Shown here: in pieces, positions 50,801 to 62,900 of the stretch
Numbering within the stretch: position 1 is the first letter of the stretch
Layout of the letters: every line of letters starts with the position of its first letter
NCBI GenBank assembly: GCA_023079485.1
Contig: CM041092.1
Span: forward strand, 14,087,127-14,151,126
Length of the DNA: 64,000 nucleotides
Direction: 5' to 3'
From: Archilochus colubris
Taxonomy: Eukaryota; Chordata; Aves; Apodiformes; Trochilidae
Translations under genes and position numbers: made by a program
The notes under the pieces: generated by a model
What the model was told of the DNA's origin: nothing
The model's input: the letters and a program-made list of their open reading frames with translations, nothing else
Databases searched by the model: none

Positions 50801-53800
50801 TGGCTCTGCTGTCCTGTCCTGTGCATTTTAATAATTTATACTGTCTTTAAATAATATTTTCTGACATTTTAAATGTTTTATGATAATTTCCTGGATAACC
50901 ATCTTTGCCTTGCTTTACTGTGTTATCTTGTTCTGTATGTTTTCTTCCATATAATCTACTAAGGGATGTAACTTGCAACAACTTAGAACAGTACACATAT
51001 ATTGCTTTGTCAGATCTTGCATTACTTCTACTTTTGGACTGATGCTGTTCTAGGTTTAGGAAAATATAGAATAGAAAAATGAATTTTACCCCACATAGTC
51101 CACATTGTAAATATAAGAAAGATAGAGATGAAGAAGCAGCTAGGAAACACTAAAAAACTACAAAGAATTGCAGAAGAAAATAGTTGATCTAAATTATTAC
51201 TTTTGCAAGCATTGTAGCAGAGAAGGTCTATGAAGATCCATCTGGAGAAGAAGCAAGATAGCTCTCCCCATTTTAGTGTGTGAAGCAGCATGGCAGAAAG
51301 CTTCAGATTTAGTTGGGTTTTTTTCCCCACAAATTTAACAGTGCACAACTGAGATCAATTTCTTGTAGTAATCAAACTAAACAACTGACATACTGGCAAT
51401 GAACAAAGCATGGTATATTAAGGATAGACAGCAGAAAAGCTTTGTACTACGCTTGATACTTCCCATTCTTCCTCGCATTTTACCCACACATTTCTTTCAC
51501 TGGTAGGTAAGAGGAGGACAGATCTTGGCTCAGCATTACTGTTCATGCTTTGTTTGTGGATGTTCTCTCTACTGTGGGTACTAGTTAACTATTAAGGTTA
51601 ATTTCCGCTTGAGCAGAATCAGTAATAGAATCAGTAATCTCTTCCTAGAAGAGGAATACTTTTTAGAAGAAAGTATACATGCTTCTCTTCATTGACTTTG
51701 ATGGGTTGGGACCAAGTTGATAAGATTCATCTTACACCTCCATTTCCACTAATTTACAGATGGATTTTTCAAAAAAAAGGTCTATGCTACCTCTACCTCT
51801 TCAGCAGACTGAGGCTTTTCTTACTTTTGCTTCCTCACAGTGTGACAATTCCTATCCTCAAACCAATTATGTTTCAATTAGCAAGTAAAATTAATTTTCA
51901 CACTTCATATGCTAACATGAGAATGACAGAAATGATTAACATTTATTAAATCTGTCAGTGGAAAAAGACAAAGGTGACATTAGATTTTCAGAAGTGTTTA
52001 GTGTCTCCAAGCTATGCTTTCAGTGAAATGGTAACTTGGCAAAGATGGTCTGTATCCTATCGTGTTTAGAAAAAGATAGAGTTCTGTAGACAGCACTTGC
52101 TGGTTTGTGTTTGAAAGAAATCTGCTTAGAGATTCAGGAAGGGATTCTTGTCTGGCATCTGATTCTTTGCAGATTTGTTTTGTTATAGTGAGGGGGAAAA
52201 AAAATCTAAATTACAGTTTATGCCCAGGACACAATCGATAAGGATTGAAAAAACCCAACATTTGGCAGCTCCACAGAGACAGGAATCTAAAGACTTTCTA
52301 GTAGAACTCATAGTCAGGTTTTTTGTGGTTTTCTGTTTGGTTTTACCCATGTGTATTCCTTGGCACCAGTTAATAAAGCTGAGGTCATACCTCAGTGGTT
52401 TCCTTGCTAGCAGCACTAATAAATATTACCTTTTATTTCCCTTCACTTATTTCCTCAAAACAAGAAGGAGCTTAATATCTTTGAGGCTAAATGTATCAAT
52501 AAAAATTGATTGATAGCTTTCAAAATGTTTTCATATAGTAAATGTGAACGACAAAAACCAGAAGACTGAAACAGACAGCTACCTTAATACCATATTTTTA
52601 GAAAGCAAAGATCAAAATTATCTCTTATCTCTGGTGCAGCATTAACAGCCCTATGATATTTCAAAGCATAAACATTAATATTATGGTTTCTTGACAAGAA
52701 CTTTTATGACTAGGAATAGTTATTCCTTTCATTAATTTTTTGAGATTTATTTGGACCCACAGAAAGCCACTGAATGCTTGGCATAAACTTATCAGAAACT
52801 ACTGGAAAACTCAAAATGAATACTGGGAAATGGAGCACAGTAACACAGTTAGAGGCAGCATAATGTAGAGGTGTCAAGAATCCAAGCCAGCAAGCACAAA
52901 AGGTGCAGCTCAACGCTACCCTGACTTATTGGCTCACATCTGAATGCAGTACAGTCACACTAGCCCAAGGCTGTCTCAAGTCTGCTGCTAGGATTTATTA
53001 ATTTAAAGGCAGCTCCACACCCCACAGCAGCAGATGGCTTCTACCCAGTGCATTCAGCTTTCTCCTTCTTCACCGCCTTCTACTTGCAAGGACAACAAGA
53101 AAAAAGTTTAAAAAGAGACATTTTGCCAAGAGAATCTTATTGGGAAAAGCAAAACCAAACAAACAACAAAAACACAATAAAAAGAGAAAATCCTCATTTG
53201 AGAAAAAAAGTATCAGTCACATTGGGAAATCCTAGCAAAGTGCCCATATGAATGCTTGTTTACAAGTGCCGAAGTGAATCAAGCTGAAAAAAAAAAGAAT
53301 CTCATTTAATATTTCAGAACTATTCCTAGAAGTATTTTTGCTGACATTTAATATAAAAGAAAACAGGCTTCCAATCACCTCTGACATCTTCAGTTTCCAC
53401 TGTTTATACATGAAATTATAAAATTTCTACGGTCACTGCATCATTTTAGAAATTCTTTCTTCATTTCTCTGTGAGTTGAAAACCTGACCCTGCTATTGCT
53501 GAAGGCTCCATCTTAGTAGGAAATCATGTCACGCTTACATTGTCTACGAGAAAATGAATATTCTGGTTTTGCTTGTTAATTGCTGCCTTCTCCCTAACTG
53601 GGTGGCAAGTGACCTTTACATACTGCTACTCCTAAGTGGAAAGAGAGAATTATAATGTTATTTTAATTGATTTGGAATTATTGAACAGGATTACAAATAT
53701 TGACCTCTTTCTGACTTGCAGAATTAATTATTCTACTTACTACTTACTATTTTGTATTTTTTGGCTTCATTCTCCTGTTTACATACAGTCATTTGAAAGA

Positions 53801-53951
53801 TACTGAGAGACAGGAATGTTAAATTACTATTTAGACCAATTCATGTGAAATGTGAACGTGTGGAAATGTTTTCAAGTGCAAATACCCAAATTTTATGGAG
53901 GGGAACCATGAAGGAACACAGATTAACACAGAAATCCACAGAAATCAGTGG
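47813..53951. other. Gene-free stretch with homopolymers only
   Basis: AT-rich unique DNA. Named items are a 15-base A run at 48933-48947, a 12-base T run at 49241-49252, a purine tract at 50407-50433 and a CAAA-type tract at about 53146-53180. A phrase near 51690-51715 (TTCATTGACTTTGATGGG) recalls an old amniote repeat motif but is too short to call. The frames at 51028-51348 (minus strand) and 52175-52513 (plus strand), both just over 100 codons, show no domain. Confidence 0.55.
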
Positions 53952-54190
53952 ATCATAAAAGTCTAGGCTTGGAAAGCACCTTAAGTGCTCATTATGCTCC
54001 TCCTGGTTAACCAAGTAATTTCTACCATCTTTGTCTACACGTCTTAATCTTCTAACAATGAACAACACTCCATGTCTTGTCCCTATGAGCTCCTCTAGTG
54101 CTTCACAATATTTACTCCCACATATTTTTCCAGAATGCAGTTTCCAACTCCTTTCCTGCAATTTAACTCCTATACTACTAAGAGAACAGC
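53952..54190 (-). mobile_element. Possible very old CR1 3' region
   Basis: GATCATAAAAGTCTAGGCTT followed by GGAAAGCACCTTAAGTGCTC is like a decayed antisense CR1 end. Near 54155-54183, CCTGCAATTTAACTCCTATA and CTACTAAG recall the antisense block 'CTGCAATTTAAGCCCATTACTACTTG'. The spacing is right for one element, but intervening similarity is weak. Confidence 0.38.
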
Positions 54191-54589
54191 AGGGTCCTCA
54201 AGAGCTATTCAATGAGACAGTAAGGTTTTTTGCACCCACCTTGGAGCACTTTCATAAGAAAACCATTCTTTATCTTGCTTCTGAGAAAGAGATGTAAGAA
54301 AATATCAGAAGGTTTCCTAGGGTCAAAATAAATGACAACATGTAGTTATTTTAGGTACCAGTTACTAGGGAAGCCTTACTGATTGAGTGAGTTTAATGGA
54401 AGTCAGCCTTTCTATGCCTCTTCCCTGTTCCCAGCATGGTGAGCCCTGTGTATTCTCTGTGGTTACTATCAGTCAAATTATCTTCTCCCCTGACATCTTC
54501 AATGAATTATTATCACCTGATTAGAATGAAATCTACAGAGTCTTCCTCTAATAGCTTTATTCTACCTTCAACCTTAAAATTATTAATGT
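54191..54589. other. Gene-free stretch
   Basis: Nothing secure is visible. It may be decayed LINE between the two flanking CR1-like pieces. Confidence 0.45.
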
Positions 54590-54790
54590 TGATGTACTCC
54601 ATTCCCAGCAGATGTCTAGGTTGTCAAAACCCCTTGTTAATACCAAAACATGGACCCTGCTTTGTTCTTCAGGGTTTCACAGATGTTTTCCATCTGATCT
54701 CCTGACTTTGATGGTTCAAAGTAAATGCCCACCTTAATAGTACTCATGAGATTTCTCTGGATCCTTACTACCTAGGATTTTTCATCAGAT
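54590..54790 (-). mobile_element. Old CR1 fragment, endonuclease-coding part
   Basis: TTCCCAGCAGATGTCTAGGT, TGTCAAAACCCC, and later GATCTCCTGACTTTGATGGT and AAAGTAAATGCCCACC follow the antisense order of the CR1 ORF2 5' region, which I recall as 'TTCCAGCAGATGTCTGG ... TTGAAATCCCCCATGAG ... AGACACCCACCA'. That region encodes the endonuclease domain. Frames are fully broken. It may belong to a different copy from the 3' piece at 53952-54190, because the middle of the element is missing. Confidence 0.45.
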
Positions 54791-57246
54791 CTCCCTTGCA
54801 CTAGAAAGATGTCTGTACAGTCAGTGTATTCACATGGTGGCTTGACACACACAGGTGAACTCCTTCCCTCATTCTTCTCAAACTGAAGAAGTTTTATACA
54901 CTTATTTTAACTATTTCAGTGGCTTAAATTATACCAGTAAATCTCAGCTTTTAAACTGAAAAAAATAAAATAATTCTTTGGTGATGTATAAAAAATTCCA
55001 AGTCCTTTATTAATTTATGGACTGTTTTGACATCCATTAGACCAGATCACTAATAAATAGGCAGGGATTCCTATTCCAAAAATTTTGCTTATATAATTTC
55101 AGGCAAGCTATTTTCCCTCTTTTTTTCTCTTGACTTCCACTTTCCTTATCCATTTAAATACCAGGGGGTTTCAGAGGAGAGATTAACTTTTGCTATGGTT
55201 GCCTAAGACCAAGTACCACAGCATTCTGCCTTCAGGTAGGACTATGGAAATGTTTCTTCATGAGAAAGTACCTGTTGCTCTCCATAAGATATGACCAAAA
55301 CTGAAAGTTCCATGTGAAAAAAAAAATGCAGAGTAGTTTGCTTACCTTTTTCTCCCTTCATACTCACAATCTCACTGCAGTTCAGTGTGGAAGTTCAGAT
55401 AATTAAATGCTTTTAAATAACTATGTGCATGTGTACTGTCATTTTCTTAGATGTCTGTAACCAAATTTTAGTGTTCAGTGGAAGTAGCACATCTGTTTTC
55501 CAAGACAATTAAGATATTATCTACAGATTAATTCAATAAGCCCAACAGATGATGCCAGAATTTTGAAGTATAATCAATAAACCTGGAATGTGAGAAATGG
55601 AAATTGGATTTGGGAGATAAACAAAGCCTGCCATTGAAAGATTGATTTTTGCATAAGTGGCTGGTCTAATCAGATGTCCCAGGGGGCCTCATGCAATATC
55701 TAATTAATAATATTGGTTAGAAAGAAATATATTAAGAAAAATATTGAGGAGAAAATTTCTCAGCTTAGGAGTGCACCAAAACTTGTCTTACCTCACAGCT
55801 TTCAGGAAAATAAAAGCAGCTGTCTCCTTGTGTCCATGCAACAGGATACAGTGATTTCTTCAAATTTCTTTTAGCCATATCTTAGATTAAGAGCTGAAAA
55901 GACAGGTTGAAGGAAAGCCTACTGTTCTAAAGGTGCACTGTCAAAAAGTAAATGAAGTCCCTAAAGACTTTTGTGGGAGGGAACATAGGAATTCACCATT
56001 TTCCCAGCATATTGTGGTGCCTTGCCTTCTTACAACCCTTTTATACTATAAAACCAGCTCATAGATGATTTATGATTAGGGTCTCCAGCCCAAACTTGAT
56101 TATCATCCAAACTGTAGCTCTTTTAGAACTATTTATGGTGTTAATTCAGAAAACTTAATGAGTCCCTAATGAAACATTGCTAACTGTAGCAAGCTCTCAT
56201 TTCCATACCTTCCTTTGTCAAAGCAAGAGCTGCTTCTATGTTAAACACTAAATGCACAGTCTGGAAATCTATTGCTGGAGCATACTAAAGGGTGAGAATA
56301 TCCCTGTTTGTTTGGGCTGCTGTAGCCAACACATGCTGCAAACAATTCCTTGGCATAGTCTGACATCTCAGGTTTTTTGGGATCCTTGACAGGCAAGTTG
56401 TATGAAGTTTTGGAGACCAACCTGCCCTGCAGTCAGAGGCTTTCAGTGCCCAAATGTCTGTTTAGCAGAAGAGGAGCTGCAGACAAAGGGCTAAATTACA
56501 CAAGGCTGTAGAGTAGAACTGTTTCGTGGTCTGATTCGCACCATGAAGGAATTGCTCTAGACCACAAAAAAATGCTAAGGTTGTTTCTTTCCCTGTTTTG
56601 AAAGAGAATAATTCTTTTTCTTCAGTGTCTTCTCTTTCACAATAACTATTCAAGGAAGGAAATCTCTTAATTCTCTCAAGCCAAGACAAGCAAGAAAAAA
56701 TTTAAAAGCATGGGTTATGTTGTTCTTCTTGGCAGATGATGAGTATGAAGGATCTTTCCCCTAGAAGAATTAATAATTTAATAAATTTATGATCCTCTTC
56801 AAGTAAGACTTTGGAAAAAAATAGAAAAGACTATGGTACAAGTGTAATAGTTCGAGCAGATAAACTGGCTTACTAGAATATACCTGTTATTTATTTACTT
56901 ACTTTAATCTATGCCAAAAAGAAGAGGAATTTTATCCACAAACTCAGTAAATAAGATCTCTGGGAATTTCTTCTGAAAGCAATCAAATTTTCTTTATTTG
57001 GCTGCCCTCAGTGTCAACAAATGCTAAATTATACATGGAGGCCATGATATTGTGATATTCACTTTTAGTGACCCTAATAAAAACAGAGAGAAATCAATAT
57101 GGATTGCAGTACTGAAAAATACTGGAGAGCTTGGTTTATCTGAGAAAGCAGCAAAGGTCATGCTAAAAAAGTCAGTGTCAGGTTTGATTTTGAAAATTAT
57201 GTGAGCTCATGCCTCAGAGACATGTTTTATGGCTTTCTTTTTAAAC
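54791..57246. other. Gene-free stretch, nothing recognised
   Basis: Unique AT-rich DNA with no repeat family or coding evidence that I can defend. Confidence 0.58.
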
Positions 57247-57325
57247 AGACAACACAAAAAAAACCAAACCAAAACCAAAACAAACAAACAAACAAAAAGC
57301 CAAGAAAACCCCACAAAGCCCCAAA
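57247..57325. repeat. A-rich CAAA/CCAAA low-complexity tract
   Basis: A run of AAACC, CAAAAC and CAAA units, including a short clean (CAAA)n near 57277-57296, then AACCCCACAAAGCCCC. The 122-codon frame at 57201-57569 is largely read through this tract and is not a gene. Confidence 0.85.
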
Positions 57326-57799
57326 CCTCTTGGTTTGCAATAAAAATACCTTAGAAAAGCTATTTCTAGTTTTGTTCCCTGACATCACTGGAGTCCCATT
57401 AAGTTTGCTGTTAACCTTAATTGAGTTCTACTTTTGTCTGGTTTCTCCCAGCAGTGAGGACCAGAAACAAAAATTCAAAATACTGAACGAATTCCCTATT
57501 AAAAGCAGAGCACCTCTGGTGAGCCACCCTTATCCTTTGCCAGAACAGCTAAATGAAAATATGTTGTGAAGAGTTTTGTTCCACAAGGTTCTTTTGTCTC
57601 CTTTCAAATCCACATTTACCTTTATCCTCCAGACCTGCTATCCCAATGAGTTCTACAGTTAAATAAGTCTCTTTGGTGGAAAGGTAATATCTGTTTGCTT
57701 AACCTGGGTACCTTGAACTTATATCTAGTTACTGGGCTGTAAGGAAGTGAATTCCCATTCTGTGTACATCTTTTCCATTATATTTCATTAATTTCTACT
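57326..57799. other. Gene-free stretch
   Basis: Nothing secure. Its right part may be the beginning of the decayed CR1 that follows. Confidence 0.5.
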
Positions 57800-58050
57800 A
57801 TATCTTCTGCATATTTTTTCTAATTACTCAGTGGGTTTTTTTGTCTGTATATATATTTAAGTCATTCCATCTTTTTGATCTGCCTTTTTGCCCTTCTCTG
57901 TACTTTCATCATGCTGTTAAATCCTTTGAGATGAGACAGCCAGAACTCTGTTCAGTATTCAAGACATGTCTTAGACAATGGCACAATGATATTCTGTATT
58001 TTCTTATCTAATCCTTTGGTAATAACTTGCAATGTTTAATATCACTATTT
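57800..58050 (-). mobile_element. Old CR1/L3-type LINE fragment
   Basis: The plus strand reads CATCTTTTTGATCTGCCTTT, TGCCCTTCTCTGTACTTTC, then TTTGAGATGAGACAGCCAGA, ACTCTGTTCAGTATTCAAGA, ATGGCACAATGATATTCTGT and ATCCTTTGGTAATAAC. This follows the antisense CR1 block I know as 'CTGTACTTTTTCC ... TGAGATGAGGGGACCAGAACTG ... CAGTATTCAAGATGTGG ... GGCATTATGATATTTTCTG'. The order and spacing are kept over about 200 bp. It is non-functional and clearly older than the copies at 29.0 and 59.8 kb. Confidence 0.72.
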
Positions 58051-58124
58051 TTTAGCTTTTAAGATATGAGTTGAGATTTCTAGTAAATTATACAAAACAG
58101 ATCCACTATATCTAAAAATAATTT

Positions 58125-58176
58125 TCCATATTATAATATGGATAATAAATAAATAATAATGTTCCATATTATAATA
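58125..58176. repeat. AT palindrome with a partial second copy
   Basis: TCCATATTATAATATGGA (58125-58142) is an 18-bp perfect palindrome. The 15-mer TTCCATATTATAATA at 58124-58138 recurs at 58162-58176 after an ATAAATAAATAAT spacer, so this is a local duplication of 38-bp period. Confidence 0.75.
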
Positions 58177-59614
58177 AAATAATACTTAGATTGCTATAGG
58201 TTAGAGCTAAAATTTCACAACCGCCTATTTAAAATTGCTAATACACCTCAATAGAGCTCAATATCCTTATCCATTGAATAATTTTTAAAACTCCATCACT
58301 GAAATGACAGAAAGAATAAGATATCTCATTGACATCAGGAGAGGTGAATGAGAGATAGAACTGGCAAAAAGAGAAAAACACAGCATTATATTCCAAGTCA
58401 GTACCACACAGGTGATGTCAGAGGAAACACCTTATTAAAATGCAAAAGATGAGTGAGATTTAAAGAAATGAGCAGTACTTTGAGATGCTTGTGATAGCTG
58501 GCCACATAAAATCTTTGATTTTATTTAAATAAGTCTCTAGTTACCAAAGTACAGTTGTCACTGATATGCATCATGGCTGAATTCAAGTTGCTGTCCTTTG
58601 ATGAGTTTTCCTCCCAAGGATTCTCTTGCCAGGAAGTTTAAAACCAGACCTTGCCATCATACTCTATACTAAACTCTCTTGCAAATGCTGGCATCAGATC
58701 ATTGAGAAATCACAGTGGTGTTAGGTATCAGAATGAGTTAAATACAGAAACAAAATGTACTTTTTTGCACACTAATGGTGCTTTCAGCACTATAGCAGTC
58801 ATAATTACTTTGTGCACTTTGGTTCCTGTCCAAACCAACACAGTAGTTGGAGTTGAAGATTTCCCTTGGGCTGCCTTTGTTTTACCATTTTGTCATGGAT
58901 TTTACCAATATGAAATAATGAACTGCGAGACTAAGTAAGCTCTTTTGTCTTAACTAAGAAATATTGCATTCAGATCAAGACTTTGACAGATGAGGAGAGC
59001 CTTGGTTAATGAGCATTTAAAGAACTTAAATGAAAAATTTCATTAAAATTTTACTTTTAACCACAATAAGAACCTCAGCTAAAGCCCAGATGAAACTATG
59101 GGTTTTGTGGATAAGGCCACAAACATGAACCATAATTTAATAAAAACATCTCACTTTGCTTATTTTTTCTCAACTAATTTTCTAGCATGGTCTTCAGAAA
59201 AAAAAATAGCATTTCATGTAGGAAGTGTACACCTATCCAACTTAGATTTGTTATTCACAGATTTAATGTTTTTTTTCTCTCCAGAAATAAGCCAATAATC
59301 AATAAATATGAGACCTTTTCTTTTTTTCACTCACTTTTTACCAGAGTAACTGCTCTGACTTTGGCAAATCGCAGAAGTTCTAAGAGGATATTGCATCTGA
59401 AGAAACATCTCTTCCAGGATCAGCATCTTCTAGCTTTTCTCCTGCCTCTTGAACACTGCATTTGGACATCAGAAAAACAGCTAATCAGAGCCCTGTGGTG
59501 CTTTGATTGCACTCTTGTAGATGTACAAAAGGCAGGAATCTCAGCTGCTGGAAGCACTGCAGAGAAACATTCTGATTTCTGGGTGCAACAGTTACAAATC
59601 TGGCCCGGGGCGAA
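58177..59614. other. Gene-free stretch, one frame examined
   Basis: The longest open frame of the window (59187-59621, 144 codons) lies here. Its translation shows no domain, signal or repeat, and its 3' part runs toward a MIR-like SINE. A pyrimidine-rich splice-acceptor-like site (TTTTTACCAG at 59335-59344) precedes a sequence that ends at a GTAAGT donor-like site at 59704-59709. This could be a non-coding exon but is unsupported. Confidence 0.5.
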
Positions 59615-59690
59615 AGCATAGCTCTGTACCTCAACTTCCCCAAAGCCTGGAACTCAGGGCTATTGTGAAGAGTCACTCATTAATTTTGGC
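59615..59690 (+). repeat. MIR-like SINE fragment
   Basis: AGCTCTGTACCTCAACTTCC followed by CAGGGCTATTGTGAAGAGTC and CTCATTAATTTTGG matches the MIR core order I know as 'CTCTGTGCCTCAGTTTCCCC ... AGGGTTGTTGTGAGGATTAA'. The sense strand is plus and the expected middle part is shortened. Confidence 0.6.
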
Positions 59691-59825
59691 TGGTCGGTAC
59701 TATGTAAGTGAAAAGCTTGGTCAGAACAGCTGTGATAATTCTTTAGGTAATAGTGATATGATAGTGGGACATAAGTATATATTCTGTAGGTGGATCAGTT
59801 GGCTGCAAGGACAGTGGTGCAAAAA
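59691..59825. other. Short unique spacer before CR1
   Basis: Nothing recognised apart from a GTAAGT at 59704-59709. Confidence 0.5.
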
Positions 59826-59930
59826 TCATAGAATCATAGAATCCTAGGGGTTAGAAGGGACCTCGAAAGATCATCTAGTCCAACCCCCCCTGCCAGAGCA
59901 GGGCCACCTAGAGTACATCGTGCCAGTGAA
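59826..59930 (-). mobile_element. CR1 LINE 3' end, youngest copy in the window
   Basis: The plus strand starts AATCATAGAATCATAGAATC, the antisense of the tandem 8-bp ATTCTATG terminal repeat that defines bird CR1 3' ends. It continues GGTTAGAAGGGACCTCGAAA, GATCATCTAGTCCAACCCCC, TGCCAGAGCAGGGCCACCTA and GAGTACATC. The copy stops after about 105 bp and so is extremely 5'-truncated. The near-intact terminal repeats and conserved CGAAAG-type positions indicate fewer mutations than the other CR1 pieces. No target-site duplication is expected for CR1. Confidence 0.95.
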
Positions 59931-62900
59931 TTGCATACAAATACTTTACTTCAATAAAGCTTTTTGCAGAAGTGTTCAAAACCTGATACCAGCATTATCA
60001 ATCAGGACTGTTAAGAGTAACAAGTCTTTACACTCTGCGAATGATACCAAAATCTTAACACAAGCCAATAAAATAAATTATTTTCTTTGAGAGCTTGGGA
60101 TGGGGTTTTTTTTGTTTGTTTATTCAAGCTGAGACCTATCTGAAAGAAGTGACTTTCACACAGACTTTGTACTTAGAAGAAAGCAACAAAATAGCACGAA
60201 AGGTGTGGTTGTTGCTCAGCTAGTAAAGAAAACACTGAATAGGAACTGCCATAAAGCTATTAAGGTTTGAGTGTAATAGGTTGTAAAGACAGATTAAGCC
60301 ATTGGCTCACTGGTATTTCTCACTGTAATTATTGCTCTAATAGGGGTTTGCCTCATGAGCAACCACTGGGTGCTCAGGTCTTCTAATGAGTATTTATAGT
60401 AAATGGTAAAAGAGATGTGCTTGTTATCACCAGATCTCTTTGAAGGTGTAGGCAAGCACATTTGCCAGTCAAAATTGAAAAATAACAGAGAAGATTGTTT
60501 TCTTCTTGCATATCATGAAAGCATTGATCCACAAAATGTTTTAATGACCAAGAATAGCACTTACCTTGACATTTGTAAGCATATTAAAGATTGCATGAAT
60601 AAATAGCAGGAAATAAACATAACTTTAAGCACTGCAACTGAACTGAAGCATGACATTTTAATTTCCTTAAGCCTTGGATGTTCTAGTCATTTGCATCACT
60701 GCCACAGAGCCTCCAGGACTCTGTTCTTGAGTTTGACTTTTCCTTGTTATTTTGATTCTGTGAACTATGCTCTATGGTGCTTTTTAGAAACAAGTCATTT
60801 GCAAAATTGATCCCATGTGAGATTTTTCTTTCTCTTGCCAAACAGAGAAGTATGCCATACAACAAGAAGTATGTTGTAACAGTGCTGCAGAGAGCACTGA
60901 TTTCTGCAGCAAGCAGGTTAGAAAAGCATATTGATGATGTATGAAAGCCTCAGGATTGGATGCATTCAAAATTCTTGTAGATGGATGTGTTTATATAGTA
61001 TGCTGTATTTCTACGTCTTTTTTTTTTTAGGTGATCACAGCCTTACAGATTCTAGGAACACAGAAAATCCCTCCTCTTTACTTGTAGGAAACATTGATTC
61101 TCCAGTCAATATGACCCATCTAGCTGCTAAACTGAGTCCTGTGTTTTCCCTCAGCATCTTTTTCCAATATGCCTTATTTTGGATCCTTTGTCCCATCATT
61201 GTGACAATTCTTCCTTAGAATGGTTTCATTTTATGGTTTCTTTGGGCTGATGAAAGAAGAGTGAGGCCATAGATAATTTCTGTATATTTATTATCTTTTT
61301 AACACAGCACAGAGCTATCAGCCTTTGGTTATAAGTAATAGCAATTAACAGTCTGTCTATTCATTAAGGAGGCATATACTGCATCAAAAGTTATATACTG
61401 CTTTGGGTAATTGAAGAAGACATATACTAAGAGAGTCCATCTCCAAATCACTAATCAAATGGCTTCATTGCAAATCTTGGGGAAATTACATAGATGCTAA
61501 CATATGGCATCATCTTCAATGTCTAATAAAGAGATTTAATGGGATTTTATTTTCTTAGCTGCTGAAAAAGCTGATCAGAATATTTGTATTCTCTGATATT
61601 TATCAAAAACATATCCCAATTTCCAATACAATCCTGATACCTAGGAATTAATTTTTTATTTTGAAGGCTTTTTTTTTTAATCTGTGCAGCGTTTATGAAA
61701 ACATTTCAGGTCCAGAATCATCCTTCCTTTGAGGCACACAGAGGGCACAAACTGAAATTGGAATCTACAAAGCTCTCCTGATTCTGTTGAGATGTTGGCT
61801 GACTTTTCTGCTTATTCAGCCCAAAGACTAATGTCATGCGTGTCTTTTGTAGGGTCTTGGTAGTCCAGAGGGATTTACACAATATGCATAAATGATACTC
61901 AGAAGGCTTGATGAGGTTATATGCAACATGTTGTGAGAAACTGGCTTTAAATTTGGTGTAACTTCACCTGTCTCACTCTCACCTCTTCCTTTTGCTGATG
62001 TATACCATTTTTTTTTTTTTTTTGTAATCTACCATTTTTCTTTTGAACAACAGCTAGGTTTCATGCTCTCACAGTTATAAAATTCTTCAAGACAAACACA
62101 GTTTCCAATTACTCAGAATTATTGTTATAAAAATATAGGAGTCCTCAGTGCATTAACAGATTGTGACCTTTCTTCAGTGCTGATGCAAGTGTGCAAATAA
62201 CATCATTCTTTGTTTCAAATGTTGTTTTCAAGGCGACATTCAAAGTGCTTTGTTTGTTGTCCTTATTCTTAAGGCTTATTTTTTTCCTTCTCAGACCAGA
62301 GCCCCTCTAGTTTTCAGCAACGGAAAACAGAAAAAAACATTCCTCTGTAAACAAAAGAAATCACCTTTTCCTATTCTTTAAAAAATTCAAGATTTATTCA
62401 ACAAAGAACACAAATCTATTCAGTTTAATGTTCCACTCGCTGCTAAAGACTTAATACCTTCCCACCTGAAATAATTTCCTCTCGCACACAAAAGTTGCTT
62501 AAAATTATCCCAAATAGCTTTTCAGAAGCTTAGATCCTTTGTTATGAATGCCACTGTCTAAAGACCAGGTTCAATATTACAAATCTGATCATGTCTCCTT
62601 GCATCTCCCATAACATCCTCCAACCCCTATTTGTACTGATCTATCATCAAATTCTGGAGGTAGTGTTAAAGCAAATTGATCAACAATTCCTCTAAAAATA
62701 CATTGAAATTCAGGTCCACTTCTGGTGAATATTACCAGGCGTAAAACAATGCTTGATAGAACTCATTTAAACTCCTCAATGTATTTTCAATACCAACAGT
62801 CACATTCAGCTGCAGTTTCAGAATGAGGAAGAAAAAGCATCAAACTTTGTTTGTTTCTTTAAAAGCTGAAAAAGATTGATCTTTTGACTGCTGATAGTAA

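Noticed and set aside
51690..51715. Old amniote repeat phrase (TTCATTGACTTTGATGGG)
   Set aside because: Too short to separate from chance, and no neighbouring blocks of the family could be followed.
57201..57569. 122-codon open frame
   Set aside because: Much of it is lysine/asparagine/proline read through an A-rich CAAA tract.
59187..59621. The longest open frame (144 codons) as a gene
   Set aside because: No domain, no signal, no promoter or coding bias is visible, and it runs toward a SINE. The length is within chance for 64 kb of AT-rich DNA read in six frames.
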